From Sulfurimonas sp. (GTDB lineage Bacteria > Campylobacterota > Campylobacteria > Campylobacterales > Sulfurimonadaceae): DNA of 33,868 bases. Under the pieces are notes generated by a model. It made no database searches, was not told the origin of the DNA, and saw nothing but the letters and a program-made list of their open reading frames with translations. The stretch covers positions 1 through 33,868 of the forward strand of contig NZ_JALOAA010000023.1 of NCBI RefSeq assembly GCF_023229025.1, given 5' to 3'. The position numbers and the translations under genes are program-made. Shown in pieces: positions 23,910 through 32,187 of the stretch; within the stretch, counting starts at the first letter, position 1; each line of letters opens with the position of its first letter.

Positions 23910-26458
23910 TATCCAAGTACCTCTGCTATATATGCTTTTGCTTTTGCTTTTGCCTCTGCAATTTTAGTTATATCTTTTCCGCCGGCTTGTGCAAAATCAG
24001 CTCTTCCGCCGCCCCCGCCGCCAAGAATAGGAGCGATATTTTTTATCCAATCCCCTGCTTTTGCATCTGCACCTTTAACACCTGCAGCCATTAAAACTTT
24101 ATCGCCTTTTACTTGAAAGAGCATTGCACACAATTTTTCATTTTGGTTTTTTAGCTCGTCTATCTTCTCTTTAATATCTCCGCCGCTAAACTCATCTACA
24201 ACAACACTAACACCGTTAATATTCTCGATTTTCATCTCTACTTGTATGCTGTTTTGAGCCTCATGAAGTTCACTCTTTAGCTCAGAGATAGTTGACTTTA
24301 GTCTTGAGATTCCAGCCATAGCATCTAAATTTTTTACCTCAGTTTGAATCTCTTTAATCAGTGCTCTATTATCAACGAAGTGCTCATACGCCGCATATCC
24401 GCAAACTGCTTCAATTCTACGCACGCCTGCACTTACGCCGCTCTCTTTTGTAATAATAAACGAGCCGATTGATGCGGTGTTGTCCACATGCACTCCGCCA
24501 CAAAACTCAATACTTGCATCGCCGAAGCTAACGACTCTTACCTCCTCGCCGTACTTCTCTCCAAACTGAGCCTTAGCGCCTGATTTTTTAGCATCTTCTA
24601 TGCTCATAACCTCTGTTTGAGCTCCAATTCCACGCATAATCTGCTCATTGACTCGTCTTTCTATCTCAAGGAGCTCTTCATGAGAGATAGCTTTTGGATG
24701 AGAAAAGTCAAAGCGAAGTCTATCCGCTTCAACAAGTGAGCCTGCCTGAGAGATATGCTCTCCCAGTACATCAAAAAGTACCGCATGAAGCAAGTGAGTT
24801 GCAGAGTGGTGCTTAGTTATCTCGCCTCTTGAGATATCTACAACTGCTTCAACCTCATCTGAGACTTTTAGCTCTTTAGTAAGTGAGATTTGAGAAAAGT
24901 TTAAACCAAAGAAACTTTTTGTATCTTCTACTTTTGCATAACCGACAATCTCTCCCCTGTCTCCACACTGTCCGCCGGACTCTGCATAAAAAGGTGTCGT
25001 CTCTAATAATACCCAACCCTTTGAGCCTGAGGGGAGGATATCGGCATGATGGTACTGCTCATCAAGAAGTGCCAAAACTCTGCTTTTTTGCTCTGTTTTC
25101 TCATACCCGACAAAGCTATTCTCGCCAAACTTCTCTAAAAGCTCTTTAAAATCACCTTGAACAGCTTCATCTCCGCTACCCTTCCACGCAGCTTTAGCAC
25201 GGTTTCTTTGTTCGCGCATAAGCTCTTCAAACTTAGCCGAATCTAGTTTTAGATTTTTCTCTCTTAGCATATCTTCGGTCAAATCGAGCGGGAAACCAAA
25301 GGTGTCGTAGAGTTTAAAAGCAACCTCTCCGCTAAATATCTCTTTTGTCTTTTTAAGCTCTTCATTAAAAAGCTCAATTCCAGACTCTATAGTCTTGAAA
25401 AATCTTGCCTCTTCAAGCTCTATCTGCTCTTTTACGACCTCTGCTTTTTGAGCCAAGTAATCATATTCCCTGCCCATAATTTCAACAACGGTATCTACAA
25501 GCTTATACATAAAAGGCTCACTAAACCCAAGCAGATAACCATGTCTTACTCCACGGCGCAAAATTCTTCTAAGCACATATCCTCTTCCCTCATTTGAGAA
25601 GTTTACCCCTTGAGAGAGAAGAAAAAGAGCAGTTCTAATGTGATCTGCTATAACGCGATATGATGCGCCTTCATCATATATATACTCTTTTTGTATAAGC
25701 TCTTGGATTTTTTTAATTATGGGCATAAAGAGTGATGAGGAGTAGTTGCTTGTAACATTCTCGCTAATAGCAACTACACGTTCAAGTCCCATACCTGTAT
25801 CGATTGATGGTTTTGGTAGAGGAGTTAGGGTGCCGTCACTACTTCTCTCATACTGCATAAAGACAAGATTCCATATCTCTAAAAATCTGTCGCCCTCGCC
25901 GCCCATGTAATCCTCATCTGAGCTAAAATTCTCAGCGCCCTGATCATAAAAAATTTCACTACAAGGTCCGCATGGTCCGGTATCACCCATCTGCCAGAAG
26001 TTGTCTTTATCTCCTAATCTCAGAACTCTTTGAGGTGCAACATGCTTTTGCCAAAGCTTATTGGCTTCATCATCACTCTCATGTACGGTTACCCAAAGCT
26101 TCTCTTTTGGAAACTTAAGAACCTCTGTTATAAACTCCCATGCATAATCAATCGCCTCTTCTTTAAAGTAATCGCCAAAACTAAAATTGCCTAGCATCTC
26201 AAAGAAGGTGTGATGTCTTGCCGTATAACCGACATTTTCCAAGTCGTTATGTTTTCCGCCTGCACGAATACATGTTTGGCATGAAACAGCTCTTGGATTT
26301 TGTGGAGTCGGTATTTCACCGGTAAAAATAGACTTAAAAGGAACCATTCCCGCATTGTTAAAAAGTAGTGTTGCATCATCCGGAACAAGCGGTGAACTAG
26401 CTACTCTATCGTGATTTTTTGATTCAAAAAAACTTAAAAACTCTTCTCTAATATCCAT
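23909..26458 (-). CDS. alaS: Alanyl-tRNA synthetase
   Basis: An 849-residue enzyme that charges tRNA-Ala, with all parts of the family. The class II catalytic core starts with FFESKNHDRVASSPLVP and includes RHHTFFEMLGNFSFGDYF. The editing domain has zinc ligands in HHSATHLLHAV (near residue 549) and CGGVHVDN (near residue 652), which clears mischarged Ser and Gly. The C-terminal oligomerisation domain has the glycine-rich GGGGGGRADFAQAGG. The length is typical (about 850-875). It heads a run of seven tightly linked genes and has its own promoter just upstream. Confidence 0.97.
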   Translation of the reverse strand: MDIREEFLSFFESKNHDRVASSPLVPDDATLLFNNAGMVPFKSIFTGEIPTPQNPRAVSCQTCIRAGGKHNDLENVGYTARHHTFFEMLGNFSFGDYFKEEAIDYAWEFITEVLKFPKEKLWVTVHESDDEANKLWQKHVAPQRVLRLGDKDNFWQMGDTGPCGPCSEIFYDQGAENFSSDEDYMGGEGDRFLEIWNLVFMQYERSSDGTLTPLPKPSIDTGMGLERVVAISENVTSNYSSSLFMPIIKKIQELIQKEYIYDEGASYRVIADHIRTALFLLSQGVNFSNEGRGYVLRRILRRGVRHGYLLGFSEPFMYKLVDTVVEIMGREYDYLAQKAEVVKEQIELEEARFFKTIESGIELFNEELKKTKEIFSGEVAFKLYDTFGFPLDLTEDMLREKNLKLDSAKFEELMREQRNRAKAAWKGSGDEAVQGDFKELLEKFGENSFVGYEKTEQKSRVLALLDEQYHHADILPSGSKGWVLLETTPFYAESGGQCGDRGEIVGYAKVEDTKSFFGLNFSQISLTKELKVSDEVEAVVDISRGEITKHHSATHLLHAVLFDVLGEHISQAGSLVEADRLRFDFSHPKAISHEELLEIERRVNEQIMRGIGAQTEVMSIEDAKKSGAKAQFGEKYGEEVRVVSFGDASIEFCGGVHVDNTASIGSFIITKESGVSAGVRRIEAVCGYAAYEHFVDNRALIKEIQTEVKNLDAMAGISRLKSTISELKSELHEAQNSIQVEMKIENINGVSVVVDEFSGGDIKEKIDELKNQNEKLCAMLFQVKGDKVLMAAGVKGADAKAGDWIKNIAPILGGGGGGRADFAQAGGKDITKIAEAKAKAKAYIAEVLG

Positions 26459-26487
26459 TAGTATGTCTCTTAATATAAAATTAGGCG

Positions 26488-26493
26488 ATTATA
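26488..26493 (-). promoter_or_regulatory. Probable -10 box of the alaS operon
   Basis: TATAAT on the minus strand, 29 bases before the alaS ATG, in the 74-base gap after the multihaem operon. T-rich sequence precedes it and there is no clear -35. Confidence 0.5.
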
Positions 26494-26532
26494 TCTAAAA
26501 AAAATACTCTAACTCTTTAAATCAAAACTCTT

Positions 26533-27543
26533 TTATTTTTTATGGCAGCGAGAACATAGTCCCATACTTGTTTCACTCTGCAGAAGTGATGGAGCATTTG
26601 AGACATGCGGATTATGACAACTTATGCAACTTAACTCCTTGCCTTCTCTGGAGGGATCTTTTACATTATGGGTCGGATGCGCTTCTCTCGCAAATGTTTT
26701 GACAACATGCACCCCATCAATTTTATCTTTATGACAACCAGTGCAGAGATCCCAAGAAGGCTCTCTTAGATAAAACTCGCTAGGCGATGAGTGTGAATTA
26801 TGGCATCTGCTACAGCGTCCGGACTCTGCGGGCTCGTGGCTAAATCTTTTTTTGCCCCACTCATCTTTATGTTTTTTATGGCATAAGAAGCAAACTTCCT
26901 CTATCGGGTCAGGAACGCTATATTTTGTCTTATCTTTATCTTCTTGGTTTAATACCCCTACCTCGCCGTTATGACAAGAGGTGCAGAGCCAGTTTACCGA
27001 CGGTGCATGCGAGTGCTTCTCTTGGTTTATACTTTTATGGCACTCATAACAGTTTGATTTTGTAATATCTTCAAATGCTACACCGCTTACTTCATTTACA
27101 CTCATATCATGACATTTAGCGCAGAGCTTCTCACTCTCTTGGTTATGAAAATATTTTTTACTATATCCTGCCGGCGGGTATTTTAAATGTTTGTCAACTT
27201 TTGATCTAAAAAAGAGCTCTCTTGTTTGCTCTTGTATTATTACGTCGTTTTTGTAACCTGCCACCTTTATGCTATTTACTCCCATATAAAGATTTACGCT
27301 TTTACAGTAGTGCGTGCGCTCCCCGTTAACCTCAATGCTATATCTCTTATTGGCGTCTGTAGTTATTAAGAGAAAATCGATTTTTTTACTATCAGCCTCA
27401 ATGACAAATGAAGCAATACCCTCATCACTTATGCCCATAGTTTGCGGACTAAGCACTCTAAACCCTACATCATCCTGCGCAAAAAGCAACAAGGAGCAGA
27501 GCAGTAGGGATAGTATATATTTTATGCAGATACAGCTTCTCAT
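26533..27543 (-). CDS. Periplasmic octahaem cytochrome c with N-terminal beta domain
   Basis: A 336-residue exported protein. The signal peptide ends near residue 22 (LLLFAQ). Residues about 25-125 have no Cys-His motif and read as an all-beta, Ig-like domain (VNLYMGVNSIKVAGYKND is typical). Eight CXXCH haem sites follow: CAKCH, CYECH, CTSCH, CFLCH, CSRCH, CTGCH, CISCH and, at the very C-terminus, CSRCH. Many are of the paired CXXCH-xxxH type. The block YFHNQESEKLCAKCHDMSVN and its continuation are almost the same in the gene just upstream, so the two arose by tandem duplication. No CXXCK or other catalytic-haem sign is visible, so it is more likely an electron carrier or wire than a reductase. 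It is the last gene of the operon, with a 4-base overlap upstream. Confidence 0.88.
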   Translation of the reverse strand: MRSCICIKYILSLLLCSLLLFAQDDVGFRVLSPQTMGISDEGIASFVIEADSKKIDFLLITTDANKRYSIEVNGERTHYCKSVNLYMGVNSIKVAGYKNDVIIQEQTRELFFRSKVDKHLKYPPAGYSKKYFHNQESEKLCAKCHDMSVNEVSGVAFEDITKSNCYECHKSINQEKHSHAPSVNWLCTSCHNGEVGVLNQEDKDKTKYSVPDPIEEVCFLCHKKHKDEWGKKRFSHEPAESGRCSRCHNSHSSPSEFYLREPSWDLCTGCHKDKIDGVHVVKTFAREAHPTHNVKDPSREGKELSCISCHNPHVSNAPSLLQSETSMGLCSRCHKK

Positions 27544-28463
27544 CTCGGCGCTCTTTTAGATCTTTTTTTTAGAAAAAACGGCTGATTAGAGGCATGCGGC
27601 GTATGACACTCTGTACATAAATCTCCCTCATTAGCACCGCTGCATGCAAAGTTTTGACCAATATGCTTATCTTTGTGGCACTCCAAACATATCAAGTTTA
27701 CCTCTTTGCGTATAAACATAGGGTAGGCAGAGGAGTGTGGATTGTGACACTTGTCGCAACGTCCATAGTCCAGTGGTTCGTGTCGATATTTTGCACTGCT
27801 CCACGTCTCCTTACTCTCCTCGTGACACTCAAAACATGAAGCGTAGGCAGGCTCTTTTGTGAGGTATTTAGAGAGATTCTCTTTGCTCTCTTTGTGACAG
27901 CTTGTACATAGCCAGTTTGCCGAAGGGGCATGAGCGTACTTCTCTTTATTTATGCTCTTATGACATCCGTAACAGTTTGATTTTGTAATGTCTTTAAAAG
28001 CGACATTTTCTACCTCGTTAACGCTCATATCATGACATTTTGCGCAGAGCTTCTCGCCCTCTTGATTATGAAAATAGGTATGACTATATTTTTTCGGCGG
28101 ATACCTAAATTGATGATAAAGCTCTGATGAGACATAAACATCTCTTACCTCTTGGGCAACTAAAACACTCTCTTTATAAGCTCTAATGTCAACTCTATTT
28201 TCGCCAAACCTCAACTCAATATTTTTACACTCCGTCTTTTTTTTGCTTTTTATATCTATACTTATATCCTCTAAGGGAGTTCTTATTTTAATGGTATCTA
28301 CTCTTTTTTTATCTACCTCTAAAACAATATTTAGCGTTAACTCTGTTTGAAGATGGTTCTGTTTTGGAGTGAGTATCTGCATAAACTTACCCTCTGCAAA
28401 AGCTGCTGTAAAGAATATAGCCAATACTAAAAAAGCTTTTGCAAAGATATAATCAAATCTCAC
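27540..28463 (-). CDS. Periplasmic heptahaem cytochrome c with N-terminal beta domain
   Basis: A 307-residue exported protein. The signal peptide ends near residue 23 (TAAFAEG). A beta-rich domain of about 100 residues (NIELRFGENRVDIRAYKES) is followed by seven CXXCH sites: CAKCH, CYGCH, CTSCH, CFECH, CDKCH, CLECH and CTECH. It is a paralogue of the octahaem protein downstream; the N-terminal domain and the first three haem sites match best, while the C-terminal haem sites diverge and one haem is lost or gained. The C-terminus is basic (FFLKKRSKRAPR). It has 4-base overlaps with both neighbours, so equimolar expression is likely. Confidence 0.88.
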   Translation of the reverse strand: MRFDYIFAKAFLVLAIFFTAAFAEGKFMQILTPKQNHLQTELTLNIVLEVDKKRVDTIKIRTPLEDISIDIKSKKKTECKNIELRFGENRVDIRAYKESVLVAQEVRDVYVSSELYHQFRYPPKKYSHTYFHNQEGEKLCAKCHDMSVNEVENVAFKDITKSNCYGCHKSINKEKYAHAPSANWLCTSCHKESKENLSKYLTKEPAYASCFECHEESKETWSSAKYRHEPLDYGRCDKCHNPHSSAYPMFIRKEVNLICLECHKDKHIGQNFACSGANEGDLCTECHTPHASNQPFFLKKRSKRAPR

Positions 28464-29971
28464 TTTCCTATCCCTTTTGGATTAACTCGGTCATAAGCGA
28501 ACTCTTTATGACAAGCCGGAGCACAAGAGCCACCCTCAGCGCTCTCAATAAACCTAAGCGGAAACTTTATACCGTTAAAATCAGTATAGTCCCTTATGAG
28601 ATAGTTGTATTTAGAGGCGTGTTCATCATGACAAGCCCTACATGAACGCCCTTTTCTATCATTTACATGTAGATAGTGTAGATTTACATCTCCATCGCGA
28701 AAGGCTGTTATGTTATGCTCGCTTGATTTACTAATATACTGCTTAGTTATTTTCTTCTCCGTATGACACTCAAAACAGAAGAAATCTTTATTCTCCAAAT
28801 CAGCGTAGAAATTCTTAGTAAAAGATTTTCTAAGCATGCTAAAGTTATCCGAGCCGTGAGGATCATGACAAGCCGAACACCCTCCCTCTTTTTCTACATC
28901 TTTTATAGGTTTATGCCAATTTGGATTTTCATCAAGATGCTTTTTCATATTCATAAGCATTCCGCCATCCTCGTCAGACTTTACCTCTTTGTTATGGCAG
29001 CTAAGGCACCCTGCAACAGGCTCCTTTTTTAAGAGCTTTTTCTCTTTTGTAGCATGCGGATTGTGGCACTCCAAGCATCTTTTTTCACTTGTATTAACAC
29101 CGCCATGTTTAAATTTTGAGTGTCTAATCTTCTCTCTTTCATCATCATGACAATCCAAGCATAAATCCATCTTTCCGTCCATATACAAAAGAGATTTATG
29201 ATCTGCGGTATGCGCATCATGACACTCAAGACAACTCTTCTCAACTATCGGTTTATGTTTAGTTGAAAGGTCCATATCTACAAAGAGTTTTTTAGCTTTT
29301 GCACCAAAACTACTTTTTCTATCATGACACTTCATGCATAAATCATTTGTAGATTCGGCTTTTAGAAGCATCCTAACATTTGACTGATGCGGATCATGAC
29401 AGTCTGTACATCTTCCCTCTTTTACAGGAGTATGGTCAAACTCTTTTGTGTAGCGGGTTTTGTGGCACTCATAACATACATCTTCAATCTCTTTTTGAAC
29501 AAGCGCTCCGGGCTTTTTGCTGTTTGAGTCATGACAAATTTGACAAGCCCCCATCTTAAAAGGCTGATGTAAAAACTCTTTAAGCGGCTTAAACTTATCG
29601 GGCAAATCCTCTAGTTTTACAATCTTTGCCTCTCTTACATTAAGCTTGTTGTGAACCGGCTTCTCTTCACCTCTTATCTCATCTGTTGATATTTGAGGTG
29701 GAGCTTTTGAGAGTTGCTCCTTTCTCTTATCTATTAAGCTCTTTATCTCTTTAGAGATTTTTGAAATATTTATATCTTTTAGCTCCTCATCCGTTATGGT
29801 TAAATTAACCTCTTCGTACGCAGGTTTTGCATTTTTAAGACTATGTGTAATATTTTGCATTACGACAAATAGGCGACCAAACTTCTCCCCGACATCATAC
29901 TTTTGAAACATATATACAAAAGCTCCTAGCAGAAGAACTATTATCGCCGTCTTTAAGATATTTTTTTTCAA
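28460..29971 (-). CDS. Membrane-anchored 11- to 12-haem cytochrome c
   Basis: A 503-residue protein held by one N-terminal helix (about residues 6-22), with the bulk in the periplasm. A helical spacer to about residue 130 precedes eleven CXXCH sites (in order CQICH, CYECH, CTDCH, CMKCH, CLECH, CLDCH, CLECH, CLSCH, CSACH, CFECH, CRACH). A twelfth candidate with three spacer residues, CAPACH, is at 483-488, just before YDR. Many sites have the C-H-(D/N)-x-H continuation of paired CXXCH cytochromes. The N-terminal third is homologous to the triheme protein encoded just upstream (EKFGRLFVVMQNI / EKLGRLGNVSVNI; PFKMGACQICH / PFSMGSCAVCH). It is probably the main periplasmic electron wire fed by the NapC/NrfH-type protein. 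Confidence 0.9.
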   Translation of the reverse strand: MKKNILKTAIIVLLLGAFVYMFQKYDVGEKFGRLFVVMQNITHSLKNAKPAYEEVNLTITDEELKDINISKISKEIKSLIDKRKEQLSKAPPQISTDEIRGEEKPVHNKLNVREAKIVKLEDLPDKFKPLKEFLHQPFKMGACQICHDSNSKKPGALVQKEIEDVCYECHKTRYTKEFDHTPVKEGRCTDCHDPHQSNVRMLLKAESTNDLCMKCHDRKSSFGAKAKKLFVDMDLSTKHKPIVEKSCLECHDAHTADHKSLLYMDGKMDLCLDCHDDEREKIRHSKFKHGGVNTSEKRCLECHNPHATKEKKLLKKEPVAGCLSCHNKEVKSDEDGGMLMNMKKHLDENPNWHKPIKDVEKEGGCSACHDPHGSDNFSMLRKSFTKNFYADLENKDFFCFECHTEKKITKQYISKSSEHNITAFRDGDVNLHYLHVNDRKGRSCRACHDEHASKYNYLIRDYTDFNGIKFPLRFIESAEGGSCAPACHKEFAYDRVNPKGIGK

Positions 29972-29992
29972 CTAAACGCCTTTTTATTTTTT

Positions 29993-30514
29993 TTAATCAA
30001 AGTCACCTACCGGACAACTCTCTTGCGTCACGGTATCTCTGATAAGTTTTTTTCTATCTGCATGATGAGGATTATGGCACTTATTACAATCAAGCTCCCT
30101 TAGTCTCTCATCTACTCTCGCCTTTGGCTCATGACACTTATAGCATAATTCAGAGACGGTGTTTGTTATAATTGCTGCCGGTTTTGAACGTTTTGGAGCG
30201 TGACAAACTGCACATGAACCCATACTAAATGGTGAATGTCCATACTTTTTAACGACTCTAAGTGCTTTAGGCAACTCCTCACGGTTAACCTCTTTTGTAC
30301 TACCCGTATTTGCCTCTATATACTCTACGCTCATCTGCTCCATAGAACGCGGGTCTCCATGAGAAGCATTTGCCATGCTCTTAGCGATATTTACAGAGAC
30401 ATTTCCTAAACGACCAAGTTTTTCTGCAACACCCAGAGTTATAAACAGAATAACAACAAGAACTACGATACCGGCAATCAGTGAGAGTTTGATATATTTT
30501 TTTTCCATCATCAA
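29993..30514 (-). CDS. Membrane-anchored triheme cytochrome c
   Basis: A 173-residue protein with one N-terminal helix (about residues 8-28), a spacer, and three CXXCH sites (CAVCH, CYKCH, CNKCH). It is a short paralogue of the N-terminal third of the 11- to 12-haem protein downstream. Where that protein has its fourth site (NDLCMKCHD), this one reads QESCPVGDFD and stops. A Cys remains but the second Cys and His are gone. The surrounding bases show no simple frameshift that restores a fourth CXXCH, so this looks like a natural end. It lies three bases after the NapC/NrfH-type gene and may pass electrons from it to the larger cytochromes. The start may be any of three consecutive Met codons. 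Confidence 0.88.
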   Translation of the reverse strand: MMMEKKYIKLSLIAGIVVLVVILFITLGVAEKLGRLGNVSVNIAKSMANASHGDPRSMEQMSVEYIEANTGSTKEVNREELPKALRVVKKYGHSPFSMGSCAVCHAPKRSKPAAIITNTVSELCYKCHEPKARVDERLRELDCNKCHNPHHADRKKLIRDTVTQESCPVGDFD

Positions 30515-30517
30515 TCC

Positions 30518-31165
30518 CTAATCTTTCATGTTCTCTTGGGCTTCAACCTCAGAAGGTCGCGGCGGAAGATGTCTCTCAAGTTGATAATGTCCTACATGTT
30601 TATGACAATCAACACACTTTGCGCTCTCTTTTTTACCGTCATTACCGCTAACTATAAGTTTTTTAGCGAAGTAGGCTTTATGAGCGGTAAATGCTTTTTT
30701 ATTTGGTCTTGTTCCAAGCAGAAGGTTCTCATGACAGTTAAGACACGCAGAGTCATAGACCCAGTTACGCCTTCCTTCTCTCTTTTCATGCCAATCAATC
30801 TTTGAGGTGTCATGCGTAGTCTCTACCCAGACATCCCATAATCCGGTTTTTACCTTCTGTATCATATATCCGGCAGTAGACTCATGCGGCAGATGGCAAT
30901 CGGCACAAGTTACCATTATCCCGCTATCGCCATATCCACCATGAATACTGTTTCTATATGAGGCAGCCATTGGTTTCATAGAGTGGCAAGCACCGCAAAA
31001 ATTTACATCTGATGTATGTTTTACTGCAACAACGGTAAAAAAAGATGTCCCCATCCCTATAACAATACCGCCTACTATAAGAGCAACTACAGCCCATACT
31101 CCAAAAGAATATTTTCTCTTTTTTTCTATTTTTATATCATCTTTTTGCACTTTTGTCTCTTCCAT
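30518..31165 (-). CDS. NapC/NrfH-type tetrahaem quinol dehydrogenase
   Basis: A 215-residue protein. Residues 1-20 are charged and cytoplasmic, and a single helix (about 24-48) anchors it. Four CXXCH sites follow: CGACH (in FCGACHSMKPM), CADCH, CLNCH and CVDCH. The first site followed by SMKPM and the spacing identify the NapC/NirT/NrfH family, which oxidises menaquinol and passes electrons to periplasmic partners. The length is closer to NapC (about 200) than to NrfH (about 150-180). No NrfA or NapA is in the operon, so the partner should be among the multihaem proteins downstream. As first gene of the operon it has an AGGAGAAGGA ribosome site. A basic tail, HLPPRPSE, ends the protein. Confidence 0.93.
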   Translation of the reverse strand: MEETKVQKDDIKIEKKRKYSFGVWAVVALIVGGIVIGMGTSFFTVVAVKHTSDVNFCGACHSMKPMAASYRNSIHGGYGDSGIMVTCADCHLPHESTAGYMIQKVKTGLWDVWVETTHDTSKIDWHEKREGRRNWVYDSACLNCHENLLLGTRPNKKAFTAHKAYFAKKLIVSGNDGKKESAKCVDCHKHVGHYQLERHLPPRPSEVEAQENMKD

Positions 31166-31440
31166 ATTATATATCCTTCTCCTAATTATTAAACTTTTAT
31201 TATTAATTTAAACTAAATATAGAGCAAAAGAATAAATTTTGTTTAAATGTGACTTTTTTGTGATTGTTTTATACAATAAATAAATAGTTAGTATAACATA
31301 GATAGATAATTCTTCTCTTCTTTATAATTATTATTATTTATACAAAACAGAGAAGTTGCGTATCGATTTTTAAGAAATTAATTTACTTACTGCTGATATA
31401 ATAAGCCCTTACTCAAACAAAGTAATCTAAAAGGGAATCT
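31166..31440. promoter_or_regulatory. Divergent regulatory region between the two cytochrome operons
   Basis: 275 AT-rich bases without a gene. TATAAT at 31397-31402 is a likely -10 for the plus-strand operon, with RBS AAAGGGA before the ATG. A second TATAAT occurs at 31323-31328. CTTCTCT (31312-31318) and AGAGAAG (31349-31355) form a 7-bp inverted repeat around it. TGTGAC (31249) and TGTGAT (31260) are a direct repeat with an 11-base period. No FNR box or sigma-54 pair was recognised. Confidence 0.45.
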
Positions 31441-32184
31441 ATGAAAAAAATAGTAGCTATACTTCTTCTAAACTCTTTGCTGATTTTAAACTCAGCCGTT
31501 GGGGCAGAGAAGATGGATATGAACAAGAAGGCTTTTATGTCTGTAAAACTAAAAGCTGATAAGGGTGAAGCAAATAGCCAGTTTGCGCTAGGCGGTATGT
31601 ATTATCAGGGAATCGTGACTAACAAAGATCATGCCATGGCTGCTAAACTGTACCGTAAAGCAGCAGATCAGGGCCATACAAAAGCTATGTACAATCTTGC
31701 GGTTATGTATCACAAGGGTGATGGTGTAGAACAAAATGATAAAGAGGCTATCGCTCTGTTTTCAAAAGCCGCTAAGAGCGGTGATCAAAAATCAGCACTT
31801 CATTTAGCAGATTTATACTATAAGGGGGATGGCACAAAGCAGGATTATGAAAAAGCATTTCTTTTTTACAAACAAGTTGCCGATGCAGGTTACCCGCTAG
31901 CACAAAGCAAAGTCGGCTCTATGCTTAAGCACGGCAGAGGGGTAAAACAAGATATAGAAAAAGCAAAAGAGTATCTGAGTAAGTCTGCAATGCAAAGCTG
32001 TGGAGAGGCTCAATATACGCTTGGTAGAATGTATCTTGAAGGTGACGGTGTTGCTAAGGATAAAAAAGAGGCAGAAGAGCTCTTAAAAGAGGCTTATCTA
32101 AACGGAAACGAGGAAGCAAAGCTGATTCTAGATCAAGAGCAGTGGAAAGTTGAAATTCCGGATTCGATTCTCCCCGAGGAGTAA
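31441..32184 (+). CDS. Exported Sel1-repeat protein
   Basis: A 247-residue protein with a signal peptide (to about residue 22, NSAVGAE) and five Sel1-like repeats of 36 residues from about residue 42 to 221. Each repeat shows the A-x-x-x-L-G-x-(M/L)-Y-x-x-G-x-G-V pattern, for instance ALGGMYYQG, NLAVMYHKGDGV and TLGRMYLEGDGV. Sel1 repeats form a helical solenoid that mediates protein contacts. In Campylobacterota such proteins are often periplasmic scaffolds, some with beta-lactamase-like annotation, which I see no basis for here. It heads a three-gene run with a dihaem cytochrome (3-base gap) and an OB-fold lipoprotein, so it may organise cytochrome assembly or partners. Confidence 0.88.
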   Translation: MKKIVAILLLNSLLILNSAVGAEKMDMNKKAFMSVKLKADKGEANSQFALGGMYYQGIVTNKDHAMAAKLYRKAADQGHTKAMYNLAVMYHKGDGVEQNDKEAIALFSKAAKSGDQKSALHLADLYYKGDGTKQDYEKAFLFYKQVADAGYPLAQSKVGSMLKHGRGVKQDIEKAKEYLSKSAMQSCGEAQYTLGRMYLEGDGVAKDKKEAEELLKEAYLNGNEEAKLILDQEQWKVEIPDSILPEE

Positions 32185-32187
32185 AAA

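Noticed and set aside
29993..30514. Triheme cytochrome as a frameshifted pseudogene
   Set aside because: No shift in nearby bases restores a fourth CXXCH, the gene has normal spacing to its neighbours and its three haem motifs are intact.
26533..31165. NrfHA nitrite reductase operon
   Set aside because: A NapC/NrfH-type gene is present but no pentahaem NrfA with a CXXCK or CX2CH catalytic set in the right order; the multihaem proteins have only paired-type CXXCH motifs.
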